A stretch of 64,000 nt of DNA, from NCBI GenBank assembly GCA_046049675.1, contig JBJORA010000038.1, positions 14,039-78,038 on the forward strand. The letters run 5' to 3'. This stretch comes from CAIXQW01 sp046049675 (lineage in GTDB: Bacteria > Bacteroidota > Bacteroidia > Chitinophagales > Chitinophagaceae). Position 1 is the first letter of the stretch; each line of letters starts with the position of its first letter. Made by a program: the position numbers and the translations under genes. Shown here piece after piece: positions 1 to 7,750 of this stretch. The notes under the pieces are model-generated. The model made no database searches and was not told the DNA's origin. It saw only the letters and a list, made by a program, of their open reading frames with translations.

Positions 1-444
1 GTTTTCAAATTTGATATTATATTTAATTCTAATAAATCTTGGATAGTGCCTAGTGGCATTAAATAAAGTCATTGCCACACTAATTGGAAAGTACTTTCCA
101 TCAAATTTGAGATCAAAATTATATTTTGAAGTCTTTAAATACTTTTCATAAATTTCAATTACATTCGACAAATTTTTAACTGGTAGAGACCAAAAATCTT
201 CTTTTTCATTAGCAAAATTTGTACCACTATAGAGCATCATTGCTATTTTGGCTTTAGATTCTTCGTCTAATTTGAAATCATTGAATAAGATATATTTTAA
301 TAAATCTTCGTTTACATAATTAGATTCTAATTCAAATAATTCATCTTCTAGGTTATTTGTAATGGTCAGTAAGGATTCATCTAGCTTTGTTAATTCTTGC
401 TTCATAGCAAGATAGTTTTTAAGTATTTCTAATTTGATTTTCAT
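1..444 (-). CDS. Hypothetical protein, 3' end outside window
   Basis: An open frame of 148 codons on the minus strand starts with ATG at 444-442 and runs off the left edge without a stop. Its ATG overlaps the TGA stop of the SprT-like gene (ATGA, 441-444), so the two are probably translationally coupled in one operon. The visible protein is acidic at its N-terminal half, helical-looking, and has no signal peptide or membrane segment. I do not recognise the family. The tight coupling suggests it works with, or is regulated together with, the SprT-like metalloprotein. Confidence 0.7.
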   Translation of the reverse strand, partial: MKIKLEILKNYLAMKQELTKLDESLLTITNNLEDELFELESNYVNEDLLKYILFNDFKLDEESKAKIAMMLYSGTNFANEKEDFWSLPVKNLSNVIEIYEKYLKTSKYNFDLKFDGKYFPISVAMTLFNATRHYPRFIRIKYNIKFEN

Positions 445-800
445 TTTCTATAATTTATTGTGAATCTTACACCTAGTTCTTTGGCTTTTTCTTGCCATAT
501 TACATTGTGACCATTATTACAGCCAACGAGTGAATGAGCAATCTCGTGCAGAATAGTATTTTTTATGTCATCTATATCGCTATTTATAATATGGTTTATT
601 TGTAAAGAAATTTTATCGTTATCATAATAGCATTTACCCTTTGCATTAATATGGTTGCTCAATATTATTTGAATGTTTTGCAATCCATGCTCGGCGAGAA
701 ATGCCTCAGCTACAAAAAGCACTTCAAGCATTTTAAGTTTTAGGTGTTCAGCATTGGTATATTTATTTTCAATTACATTTTTGATCTCAACCTCTATCAT
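441..800 (-). CDS. SprT-like zinc metalloprotease domain protein
   Basis: A 119-residue cytosolic protein carrying the SprT/zincin signature: HEIAH at residues 85-89, followed by GH at 97-98, which supplies the third possible zinc ligand as in SprT/Spartan-type domains. The family includes proteases acting on DNA-protein crosslinks, but short bacterial SprT-like proteins are mostly uncharacterised. The protein is shorter than E. coli SprT and lacks its C-terminal zinc ribbon. A TAATTTTG -7 element lies just upstream on the same strand. It overlaps the next gene by ATGA and is divergent from the sigma-like operon. Confidence 0.8.
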   Translation of the reverse strand: MIEVEIKNVIENKYTNAEHLKLKMLEVLFVAEAFLAEHGLQNIQIILSNHINAKGKCYYDNDKISLQINHIINSDIDDIKNTILHEIAHSLVGCNNGHNVIWQEKAKELGVRFTINYRK

Positions 801-807
801 AAGGATA

Positions 808-815
808 CAAAATTA
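808..815 (-). promoter_or_regulatory. Bacteroidota -7 promoter element for the SprT-like gene
   Basis: On the minus strand this reads TAATTTTG, matching the TANNTTTG consensus, 7 nt before the ATG at 800. I could not fix a -33 TTTG at the standard distance. Confidence 0.4.
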
Positions 816-924
816 TTTATGGTGCAAAGTTGTAATTAGAGAAAGACAAAATGCGTCGTTGTAAGAAATTTGCATTCGAAATACAGTTAATTTTGAAACG
901 ACACAATATGGCGGAATAAAAATT

Positions 925-932
925 TACCTTTA
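925..932 (+). promoter_or_regulatory. -7 promoter element for the sigma-like operon
   Basis: TACCTTTA (one mismatch to TANNTTTG) ends 5 nt before the ATG at 938, which implies a nearly leaderless transcript for the first gene. Confidence 0.45.
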
Positions 933-937
933 CAAAT

Positions 938-1396
938 ATGAAATTCCTAAAAATAGAAAACAAACAATATAAAGATTTAGATTTAAGTTCATACACTAAT
1001 AAAATGATAGCTCATATTGCTAGTCGTTATGCTACCAATATGAATGAACTTCATAAATATTATTTTGCAGGCTTAGAAGGTCTTGCATTGGCTTTTGAAA
1101 AATTTAGTAATGAGCCAGAAAAATTAAAACGATTTGCTTCTTGGTATGTAACGAAATCTATTGTTGAACTCCAAAATAAGCCCAAAACAGAAACAGAGCT
1201 TATGGTAGAAAAGATTAATAAAATCTTTCAACATCCTATTGATGAACAAAGTTTTGAACCTATAGAATTACCTAAGGTATCGAGGATTGAAGTAATAGAT
1301 AATAATGGGAGAAGTTATGTAAATTGGGAAACTGAATATAAGGTAGGTTTATATTTTCAGGATGGAGGAAGAACATTGAAATTAATAATTAAATAA
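938..1396 (+). CDS. Stand-alone sigma-70 region-2-like protein
   Basis: A 152-residue protein. Residues about 27-80 resemble sigma-70 regions 2.1-2.3: a helix with FAGLEGLALAFEKF, where sigma factors have the EGNIGLMRAVEKFD-type helix, followed by RFASWYVTKSIVEL, where they have RFSTYATWWIRQAI. The last 40 residues look beta-rich, and no region 4 helix-turn-helix is visible. It therefore looks like a degenerate or stripped-down sigma domain, not a complete sigma factor. It is the first gene of an operon with an Fe-S UDG-like protein (9 nt downstream) and a WYL regulator. It could be a sigma-appropriating regulator or only share the fold; similarity was judged by eye. Confidence 0.6.
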   Translation: MKFLKIENKQYKDLDLSSYTNKMIAHIASRYATNMNELHKYYFAGLEGLALAFEKFSNEPEKLKRFASWYVTKSIVELQNKPKTETELMVEKINKIFQHPIDEQSFEPIELPKVSRIEVIDNNGRSYVNWETEYKVGLYFQDGGRTLKLIIK

Positions 1397-1404
1397 AAAA
1401 GAAT

Positions 1405-2145
1405 ATGAAAAACGAATTAATAGAAATATACAAAGTAAAAGGATTATTGGGAGAGCATCATGAGTTCAAGCCTCTCGGTGATTCGTGCAAACATTGTGAT
1501 AGTTGTTGGCAAGATATAGATTCCAAACTTGATAAAGGTTACGGCATTTACCTTCCTTGGATTGGTGTTCACTACTCAACATCTAAAATATTAGTTCTTG
1601 GAATCAATCTTAATGATATTGGAGATTTAGATGCTCAGGTGGAATTAGCAAAGCTCGCCAAGAACGAATTAAATGATGGTAAAAAGAAAATATTTAAAAG
1701 TGAAACCTATGGTGGTACTCCATATTGGTATGTTTTGCCTCAGTATGTAATTCATATTCTTAATTGTAGCGGGATTAAAGTTGATTCATTGTCATTGGCA
1801 CTCGATTATATTGCTGTTACAAATAGCATCAAATGCACAATTGATAGGGAAAGAGCTATTCCAACTCAAAATATGTGGAACAATTGTCCTGAATATATTC
1901 TTAAGGAAGAAGTGGAAGTCTTAAAGCCAAATACAATTTTAATTTTAGGTAAGTCAGATAATTATTGGAATTTTAAGAGTAGTGTGGCTGTGATAATTGA
2001 AGAGAAGCAAGAAGGTAACTTTATAATTGGTACTTGCAAAATTGGAACTATTGTTAGCAATTTTATTGTTACTCCTCACCCTACTGCATTTGGCGGATAT
2101 CGCAAATATTTAAAGGAATTTACTGCAATTAGTTTAATATTTTAA
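1405..2145 (+). CDS. Uracil-DNA-glycosylase superfamily-like protein with probable Fe-S cluster
   Basis: A 246-residue cytosolic protein. Cysteines are placed as in 4Fe-4S (family 4/5 type) uracil-DNA glycosylases: C28-x2-C31 near the N-terminus, then C144-x16-C161. ILVLGINLN at about 62-70 occupies the place of motif A (GxxPG in active enzymes), and TPHPTAFGG at 223-231 the place of the HPS motif B. The residues of motif A differ from the catalytic GExPG, so uracil excision is uncertain. It sits between the sigma-like gene and a WYL regulator, with 10 nt to the latter. A role in DNA repair, nucleic-acid sensing or phage defence is inference. Confidence 0.6.
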   Translation: MKNELIEIYKVKGLLGEHHEFKPLGDSCKHCDSCWQDIDSKLDKGYGIYLPWIGVHYSTSKILVLGINLNDIGDLDAQVELAKLAKNELNDGKKKIFKSETYGGTPYWYVLPQYVIHILNCSGIKVDSLSLALDYIAVTNSIKCTIDRERAIPTQNMWNNCPEYILKEEVEVLKPNTILILGKSDNYWNFKSSVAVIIEEKQEGNFIIGTCKIGTIVSNFIVTPHPTAFGGYRKYLKEFTAISLIF

Positions 2146-2155
2146 AAAGGTATTT

Positions 2156-3073
2156 ATGTCCCGACTCACCTCCACGACTCGCCAAATCCAAATAATTAAC
2201 TGGTTAGAACGAAAGCCTGCAACATTTTCTGAAATAGATTCATATTTGAGCAAATACGCAGTAGCTCACAATATGGATATCCTTTTTTCTGAAAGAACAT
2301 TACAAAGAGACATCAAGGATATTGCAATTCTTTTTAATAGAGAAATTAAATTTGATAGAAAAATAAAACTTTATACAATTTCAAAAGACGAAGAATATGA
2401 AATAAAGAATAAATTGCTTTACAATGCATACCAGCATTTATCTTTATTAAACCTAAGTGAAAATTTTAAAGAATTTATTGAATTTGATAATAGTCCTAAT
2501 ACTGGAACAGAGCATTTTCAGTTTATAATAAATGCAATTAAAGAGGCCTTTCAAATAAAAATTGTCTATCAAAAATTTAATACAACAGAAACTAAAGTTT
2601 ATACTTGTGAGCCTTACTTGTTAAAACAAAATCAAAACCGATGGTATTTAATTGCAAAAGATATAGAAAGCAATAATGAATATATAAAAATTTACGGGCT
2701 AGATAGAATCCAGTTTGTCGAAGTTTTAAAAAAGAAGTACGATAAAACTAGCAGGTTAAAAGCAAAGGAAATGTTTAAACACTGCTTTGGCATTTTTGCG
2801 CCCAATGCCTCACAACCTAGTAAGATTGTATTATCATTTATGCCAACACAAAAACCGTATTTAATTTCTATACCGCTACATAGTTCACAAAAAGTAATTT
2901 TTGAAAATGAGGAAGAAATTCAAATTTCCCTAAACATTTTTATTACATACGATTTTATAAAACACCTTTTATCCTATGGTGAAGAAGTGCAGGTAGTACA
3001 ACCTAAAAAATTAGCAATTCAATTAAAGGAAGTATATAAATGTGCATTAGGGTTATATAATGATACGGTTTAA
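2156..3073 (+). CDS. WYL-domain transcriptional regulator
   Basis: A 305-residue protein. The N-terminal winged helix-turn-helix (about 1-70; SERTLQRDIKDI is the recognition helix region) is followed by a WYL domain (about 130-215), with CEPYLLKQNQNRWYLIA carrying the W-Y-L signature, and a C-terminal WCX-like domain. WYL proteins bind ligands, often nucleic-acid-derived, and commonly repress or activate stress, DNA-repair and phage-defence operons. As the last gene of the three-gene operon it probably controls that operon. A hairpin terminator follows at 3157-3186. Confidence 0.9.
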   Translation: MSRLTSTTRQIQIINWLERKPATFSEIDSYLSKYAVAHNMDILFSERTLQRDIKDIAILFNREIKFDRKIKLYTISKDEEYEIKNKLLYNAYQHLSLLNLSENFKEFIEFDNSPNTGTEHFQFIINAIKEAFQIKIVYQKFNTTETKVYTCEPYLLKQNQNRWYLIAKDIESNNEYIKIYGLDRIQFVEVLKKKYDKTSRLKAKEMFKHCFGIFAPNASQPSKIVLSFMPTQKPYLISIPLHSSQKVIFENEEEIQISLNIFITYDFIKHLLSYGEEVQVVQPKKLAIQLKEVYKCALGLYNDTV

Positions 3074-3156
3074 GGCTGTTATGGTTATCAAAGTGTATCA
3101 AATTGTTCCACATCTGCCCACAATTGACTTGAAAACAGTCCATCTTTGCCGACGAG

Positions 3157-3186
3157 AAAAAAAGCAGCTTTATGGCTGCTTTTTTT
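3157..3186. terminator. Rho-independent terminator (bidirectional)
   Basis: GCAGC at 3164-3168 pairs with GCTGC at 3175-3179 around a TTTATG loop. The stem extends through A7 (3157-3163) pairing with T7 (3180-3186). It ends the WYL operon. The same stem core and loop recur at 7574-7599. Confidence 0.85.
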
Positions 3187-3287
3187 GTGTGCGTTTGTGT
3201 GTGAGAGTGCGTGTGGTGTGGGACTTGGGTTAGGGTTTTGGGTGTGGTGCTTCGCGGCGGAATTTATGGTGGATTATTACTAGTTAT
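3187..3287 (+). repeat. G/T-rich tract plus 42-bp interspersed repeat, copy A
   Basis: A G/T-only stretch with GGGTTAGGGTTTTGGGT-like telomere-style runs is followed by a 42-bp segment (3246-3287) that contains CTTCGCGGCGGAATTT and ends in GATTATTACTAGTTAT. The segment matches 6883-6924 at 40 of 42 positions. It lies 18 nt upstream of the GIY-YIG start. Confidence 0.8.
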
Positions 3288-3305
3288 TAAATATAGGAGA
3301 GTTAT

Positions 3306-3569
3306 ATGTTTACAGTTTACATTCTCTATTCGGAAACATCAGAAAAATACTACACGGGTCAAACACAAGATTTTGACAATAGAATTCGTGAGCATAACTC
3401 AGGTGAAACAAAGTCCATTAAGAGTGGCATTCCTTGGTCTTTGATTTGGAAACAAGAAGTTGCGACTAGAGTTGAGGCTGTTAAATTGGAAAAGAAGATT
3501 AAGATGCACGGAGCTAAGCGATTTTTACAAATTATGGATTGTCCGCTAATTTTAAAGGTAAGCCAATAA
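3306..3569 (+). CDS. GIY-YIG endonuclease-domain protein
   Basis: An 87-residue single-domain GIY-YIG nuclease of the UPF0213/YhbQ-like type. VYILYSE at 3-9 and YYTGQT at 15-20 form the GIY-YIG core. R26, conserved in DNRIREHNSG, and E51, in KQEV, fit the catalytic arginine and metal-binding glutamate. Such short genes are multi-copy in Bacteroidota and their substrate is unknown. It follows repeat copy A, and its 3' end abuts a decayed transposase frame, so the locus has a mobile-element context. Start ATG at 3306 follows AGGAGAG, a possible ribosome-binding site. Confidence 0.9.
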   Translation: MFTVYILYSETSEKYYTGQTQDFDNRIREHNSGETKSIKSGIPWSLIWKQEVATRVEAVKLEKKIKMHGAKRFLQIMDCPLILKVSQ

Positions 3570-3940
3570 AGGAGATTGATAGAAGTGAAAAGGTATTGGT
3601 GGCTGTAATAGTTGACGATAACTTCGCTAAGCACCTTACGATAAGGGCTCTAAAAACCATAAAAGCTAAAGTGATTACGTGTGATGGACTTAGTAGGGTT
3701 GTTACAAGTGTTCTATTGGTAACCGATGGTCATTAATCACATTAAGGCCTTCAGGGATCTGCAAGGCATTCCCTAGGGTGTCTAAATTGCAATAACATTG
3801 CGACAAAGAGAATAAACGGTATACACCACCATCTCAAAAACAAGTATATGCAGAACTACTTGAACGAGTTCACTTTAAGTTCAAAAGGCAATGCTGAAAA
3901 TAAGGCTTATTTGATTGACTTATCGTTGCTGCAATTGTAA
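3545..3940 (+). pseudogene. Decayed ISXO2/IS1595-type transposase, C-terminal part
   Basis: One reading frame from the GIY-YIG 3' end to TAA at 3938-3940 encodes an ISXO2-like C-terminal half. It includes VITCDGLS, where the family has the second catalytic D in TDGW, and later CNNIATKRINGIHHHL and KYMQNYLNEF, which correspond to the family's HIAISNLKR-GIYHHV and KHLQRYLDEF. The frame is broken by two TAA codons at 3734-3736 and 3743-3745. No N-terminal part or inverted repeats were found. Recognition is by motif, without a search. Confidence 0.6.
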
Positions 3941-4282
3941 ATTCATGGTTCGTTTAGGGGCAGCCTATCACAGTCATTGATTTTTTCTTCTATTTTTTGC
4001 CAACTAGCCCACAGCCTGTTTAGTAAAGTGTAAAAGTATTTTGTTATCAAAATACAATACATTGCATAGCACCAGCAGCCGAATTCTAGTCAAAAAACCA
4101 GCAGACATTTGTGTATATAAGTTAATTCAACTACGAGTTTTTTGTTTAGCGTGATTTATGGTTGATTTTAGAAGTAATAGAATACTCTAAAGTGGGTATT
4201 CTATACTCTATTATTTCCTTTAAATTTGTGTTGAGTAAGGCAATAGTTTAACCTTCGTATTAAAACATTAAAAGTTCAATAA
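3941..4282. other. Intergenic region with a stem-loop
   Basis: No coding frame is supported here. TAGAATAC (4178-4185) and GTATTCTA (4196-4203) form an 8-bp inverted repeat with a 10-nt spacer, 80 nt before the lipoprotein start at 4283. It may be an operator or an RNA hairpin. Confidence 0.5.
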
Positions 4283-5539
4283 ATGCATAAGCACAATTAT
4301 TTATTTACCTTACTCTTGGTCACCTGTATATTTGTGCAATCTGCATGCGATAAAAAGGTAACTACTCCTCAACCAATTGATGTGCCATATAATAAATTGC
4401 CACATGGCAGCATCGAATTAGCGGATGCTAATAGTAATTTTGAAACTATATATGCAGATACGCTTAATCCAACTTTGTTTACCGACAGTGCATCTTACTC
4501 AATACGAGATTGGACATTTAATGCAGAAAAGAAGTTTCTTGGATTTTGTATTCGTCGCAAAGGTTTATATTATTTTAATGATAGAGTGTTAGCTTACGAT
4601 GTATGGTGCGACCAGGCAAGGGCACGTGTAACAACATTAGGTGTTTCTGGAAACTTAATATACAGGCCTCAATACTATTATCAAAACAAAGATAATCCAC
4701 AGCAAGACCAGCTTAATGCTAGTGTTAATCCAAAAAGGATGGGAACACAATTTTGCAGTGAGCATATATTTTTTAAGTGGATGGATACTGCAAAATCCTA
4801 CTTTAAAATAAACACAGCAAGTTATGCATATACAGCTAGTGCAAATGCCTCAAATGTACCTAGCAATGCGTTTCAATATGCATATATAGATTCGGCTGTT
4901 AACGCGCCATTGCTTTACGAAGATGTTAGTGGCAACGTGCAAAGAACTGCTGGCGATATTTTTATGGCAGATAATATCGGCGGGGCATATTTTCTCATTA
5001 GGATTTTACCTAATGATTCTATTATCATTACAAAACAAACGGGCAATAATAATTCTACCATTTTACAAAACTATAAAAATGCAAGTACGATTGCTATTCC
5101 TCAAATGCAAGTAGATCAGTACAAAACATACAGCTATAGTGCAAACGAGGAACAAATAGCTTTTGCAATTCTATTTCCTAATAATAAAGGCTACACTTTT
5201 GTAATAGATAAAGTAGCCGGCACATGTAAAATGGTACTAAATGCTGTAGATATAGTTTATGATAGTAGAGTGTATGACCAAATTTATGCTGTAGAACTTA
5301 ATGGTAATTTATTGTATGCCACTGATAATGATATACGACGCATTACTGCTACAGATAATACAAGTATTTGTAATGGTAAACTTTGTAATCAAACTGCAGA
5401 TAATAGTAACTACAAAACACAAATTGCCTCCATTAAAGTAATAGATGGTAAGCCTTATGCCTTTGTATGGAAAATTGCGAACAGCGCTACTCCAGCAGCA
5501 CTACGTAGCTCTCAATTTAGTATTTTAAGTCTTAAATAA
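4283..5539 (+). CDS. Lipoprotein of unknown function
   Basis: A 418-residue protein with a lipoprotein signal peptide (lipobox VQSAC, Cys22, followed by DKK). The mature protein is beta-rich with no recognised domain. It is paralogous to the next gene: ANSNFETIYAD here aligns with ANSKFKTIWSD there, and both end with a QFSILSL/QLSILEF-like strand. The two genes are 22 nt apart and probably co-transcribed. Likely outer-membrane or periplasmic; function unknown. Some stretches look propeller-like, but I cannot assign a fold. Confidence 0.85.
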   Translation: MHKHNYLFTLLLVTCIFVQSACDKKVTTPQPIDVPYNKLPHGSIELADANSNFETIYADTLNPTLFTDSASYSIRDWTFNAEKKFLGFCIRRKGLYYFNDRVLAYDVWCDQARARVTTLGVSGNLIYRPQYYYQNKDNPQQDQLNASVNPKRMGTQFCSEHIFFKWMDTAKSYFKINTASYAYTASANASNVPSNAFQYAYIDSAVNAPLLYEDVSGNVQRTAGDIFMADNIGGAYFLIRILPNDSIIITKQTGNNNSTILQNYKNASTIAIPQMQVDQYKTYSYSANEEQIAFAILFPNNKGYTFVIDKVAGTCKMVLNAVDIVYDSRVYDQIYAVELNGNLLYATDNDIRRITATDNTSICNGKLCNQTADNSNYKTQIASIKVIDGKPYAFVWKIANSATPAALRSSQFSILSLK

Positions 5540-5561
5540 TTCATGTAAATCAAATAACATT

Positions 5562-6767
5562 ATGAACAAAATAATACTAACCGCTTGCATTGCACTCTGC
5601 TTATTTAATATGGCATGCAAAAAGAAAAATGGCACAACCACTGAGCCAGTAGTAAGTAACTTTTTTTTAGAGACTGCTAATGCCAATAGTAAATTCAAAA
5701 CAATTTGGAGCGATAGTGGCGTTATACAGGTGGGCACCTTATTATATGTACAAGGCAATAAAGTGGAGGACTTTACGATTAACAGAACTACAGGCGATAT
5801 CGGTCTAAGTTTAAATCAGTATTATCAATTTGACAATGGTTTATGCTATCAAGCTAACTTCATAAATAAAACCCGTAAAGTATTTGATTACCTTGGCCCA
5901 GTAGCTAGGTATCATTTTTGGGAGCCTTATGGCAAGTTTTATAATATTGTTAGATTTGACTCTATAAATTCTTATGGTGTAAAAAGCTCACTTATCAATG
6001 GTTGGCAACTTAGTAACATATCTGCTGTAAGTGATTTTACTTCTAACCCTACTAAAGTTAGTTACAAATGGTACACTACGCCTGCCAAGGCTAACATTGC
6101 TTCTGCAGATAGTATAGTGAGCAATTATCAACGCAATAATGGAATATTTGAAGATATCAAGTGGCAAAAAGCCCACTATGACAAATATACAGGGAATTGG
6201 TTTGTATTTAGTTTGATAGCCGAAGCTGGCCAATTTTATATGTGTGTCGATGAAGTATTGAAAACAATTAATACAAATACGGGTTTTAACAATTCTAACC
6301 AAATTAGCAAAATTGTGGTTGATTTAGCCTACTACGATAAAGATTTATTTAAGCCCAAAATTACCTATAGTGAAGATGGAAAAATTGTTGCATTAAGTTT
6401 TTATAATCTAGCTGGTGCAAACGACTTTTATTCCTTTACATTCAATGCTGCAACCAAGATTTTTACCCAAAAACTAAATAAAAGCCCCTTAATTACCGCA
6501 TTTTATGATGTAGATGAAAGTGGAGCAATAATTTATGTAGATCAGGTAGCAGGTGCCGCTAACGAAGTTAAAAAACTAGATGTTTCAGGAACCACAGTTA
6601 TTAGTGCCAAACCAGTGGAGTATGTTAACGGTAAATTTGACGTTGCTATTTTATCCTTAGATATTTTCCATAACAGACCATATTTGGTTGTAGGCGCTGG
6701 CATCAACCCATTTAATTATTTTGCAGACAAGCCTGATCAATTAAGTATTTTGGAGTTTCAACCATAG
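5562..6767 (+). CDS. Lipoprotein paralogous to its upstream neighbour
   Basis: A 401-residue protein with lipobox FNMAC (Cys19) followed by KKK. It shares the architecture of the preceding gene: an early ANSKFKTIW motif, long beta-rich body and a PDQLSILEFQP end. It seems to be a diverged tandem duplicate. Surface or periplasmic location is predicted from the lipobox; the function is unknown. The downstream region contains repeat copy B. Confidence 0.85.
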   Translation: MNKIILTACIALCLFNMACKKKNGTTTEPVVSNFFLETANANSKFKTIWSDSGVIQVGTLLYVQGNKVEDFTINRTTGDIGLSLNQYYQFDNGLCYQANFINKTRKVFDYLGPVARYHFWEPYGKFYNIVRFDSINSYGVKSSLINGWQLSNISAVSDFTSNPTKVSYKWYTTPAKANIASADSIVSNYQRNNGIFEDIKWQKAHYDKYTGNWFVFSLIAEAGQFYMCVDEVLKTINTNTGFNNSNQISKIVVDLAYYDKDLFKPKITYSEDGKIVALSFYNLAGANDFYSFTFNAATKIFTQKLNKSPLITAFYDVDESGAIIYVDQVAGAANEVKKLDVSGTTVISAKPVEYVNGKFDVAILSLDIFHNRPYLVVGAGINPFNYFADKPDQLSILEFQP

Positions 6768-6782
6768 TCAAAATAAACATGA

Positions 6783-6924
6783 TTACACTTGAATAGGGCT
6801 TGAGTAGGGTTTGAATAGGGTTTGTGTTTGTGAGTGAGTTTGGGTGTGTAGTTTGGCGGATAGGGTTTTGGGTTTTGGGTTTGGTGCTTCGCGGCGGAAT
6901 TTTTGGTAGATTATTACTAGTTAT
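6783..6924 (+). repeat. G/T-rich tract plus 42-bp interspersed repeat, copy B
   Basis: Runs of TAGGGTTTGAATAGGG-like and GGGTTTTGGGTTTTGGGTTT sequence precede a 42-bp segment (6883-6924) matching 3246-3287 at 40 of 42 positions. Copy B lies 40 nt before the start of the secreted protein at 6965. Confidence 0.8.
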
Positions 6925-6964
6925 CATTAGATATTGTATATTTTTAGTCCCTAATTGCATAAGA

Positions 6965-7471
6965 ATGAAAAGAATAATTTTATTGTCTCTATTAGCATCA
7001 ACTATTTATTTGGGCAATGCCCAGACCACGGTACCAAGCACAACGGTAAAAATGTGTGGCGGTGTAGAAAAAATTGAAGGCAAACTTAGCAGCGCTCAAG
7101 TAATGCCTGATGGCACTAAAAAAACCAACTATTTTTATATTGCAAACAATACGTTTTATGTAACGCACATCGAATCGAAAGGTGATGTAATAGAATCAAT
7201 TAATCGATATGTATTGCCCATTTCAAAAGTTAATATAGAAACTAGTATGATGTCGCCGTACCAAGCCGAAACTGCTGATAAACCGTTCTTTGAATTATCT
7301 ATGGGCACTAAAGGCGACGAAGATGTTGAAGTAACCTCTATATATGCTAATGTATGCGATGCTAATAAATCAAAGGATGGCAGATTAACGATTTCCTTCG
7401 ACAACAAAGAAGAAGGCAGAGCGATGCTTAAAATGCTGGGTATGGATACTTATATGTTTGGTGATGAGTAG
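6965..7471 (+). CDS. Small secreted protein of unknown function
   Basis: A 168-residue protein. Start ATG at 6965 was chosen because it begins a clear signal peptide (MKRIILLSLLASTIYLGNAQ). The frame is open further upstream, but that part lies within the G/T-rich repeat. The mature protein has two cysteines (CGGVEK near residue 31 and NVCDANK near 130) that could form a disulfide, and alternating beta strands. No family recognised. A terminator-like hairpin follows about 100 nt downstream. Confidence 0.75.
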   Translation: MKRIILLSLLASTIYLGNAQTTVPSTTVKMCGGVEKIEGKLSSAQVMPDGTKKTNYFYIANNTFYVTHIESKGDVIESINRYVLPISKVNIETSMMSPYQAETADKPFFELSMGTKGDEDVEVTSIYANVCDANKSKDGRLTISFDNKEEGRAMLKMLGMDTYMFGDE

Positions 7472-7573
7472 TTTTAACTGAAAAACGAAGCCAGGAATTG
7501 GTTGAGTTTTTTTGAAACAAATTGATATTCGGGAGAGCAGCAAGTATGATCGTGCTGCGTCTATTAAATAGAA

Positions 7574-7599
7574 ATAAGGCAGCTTTATGGCTGCCTTAT
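7574..7599. terminator. Hairpin terminator sharing its core with 3157-3186
   Basis: ATAAGGCAGC (7574-7583) pairs with GCTGCCTTAT (7590-7599) around TTTATG, the same loop as the hairpin at 3164-3179. It is followed by G/T-rich sequence as in the first case. Without a strong T run, termination is plausible but not certain. Confidence 0.55.
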
Positions 7600-7750
7600 G
7601 TGTGTAGGTTTGTGTTGACATGTTTGTATTGGTATCCCAAAACTGTATGGCCTACTAAATTAATCCAACAGCAATACTATCAATACAAAATGCTAATTTA
7701 TCATTGAGCAGTTTGCTATTTACTAACAAATTCTAACAACGTACATCGCT

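Noticed and set aside
3189..3245. Genuine telomere sequence
   Set aside because: G-runs are irregular and internal, with genes on both sides; treated as a dispersed repeat.
3211..3444. A 77-codon frame running through repeat copy A into the GIY-YIG gene
   Set aside because: Its first third is G/T repeat and the rest overlaps the well-supported GIY-YIG gene in another frame.
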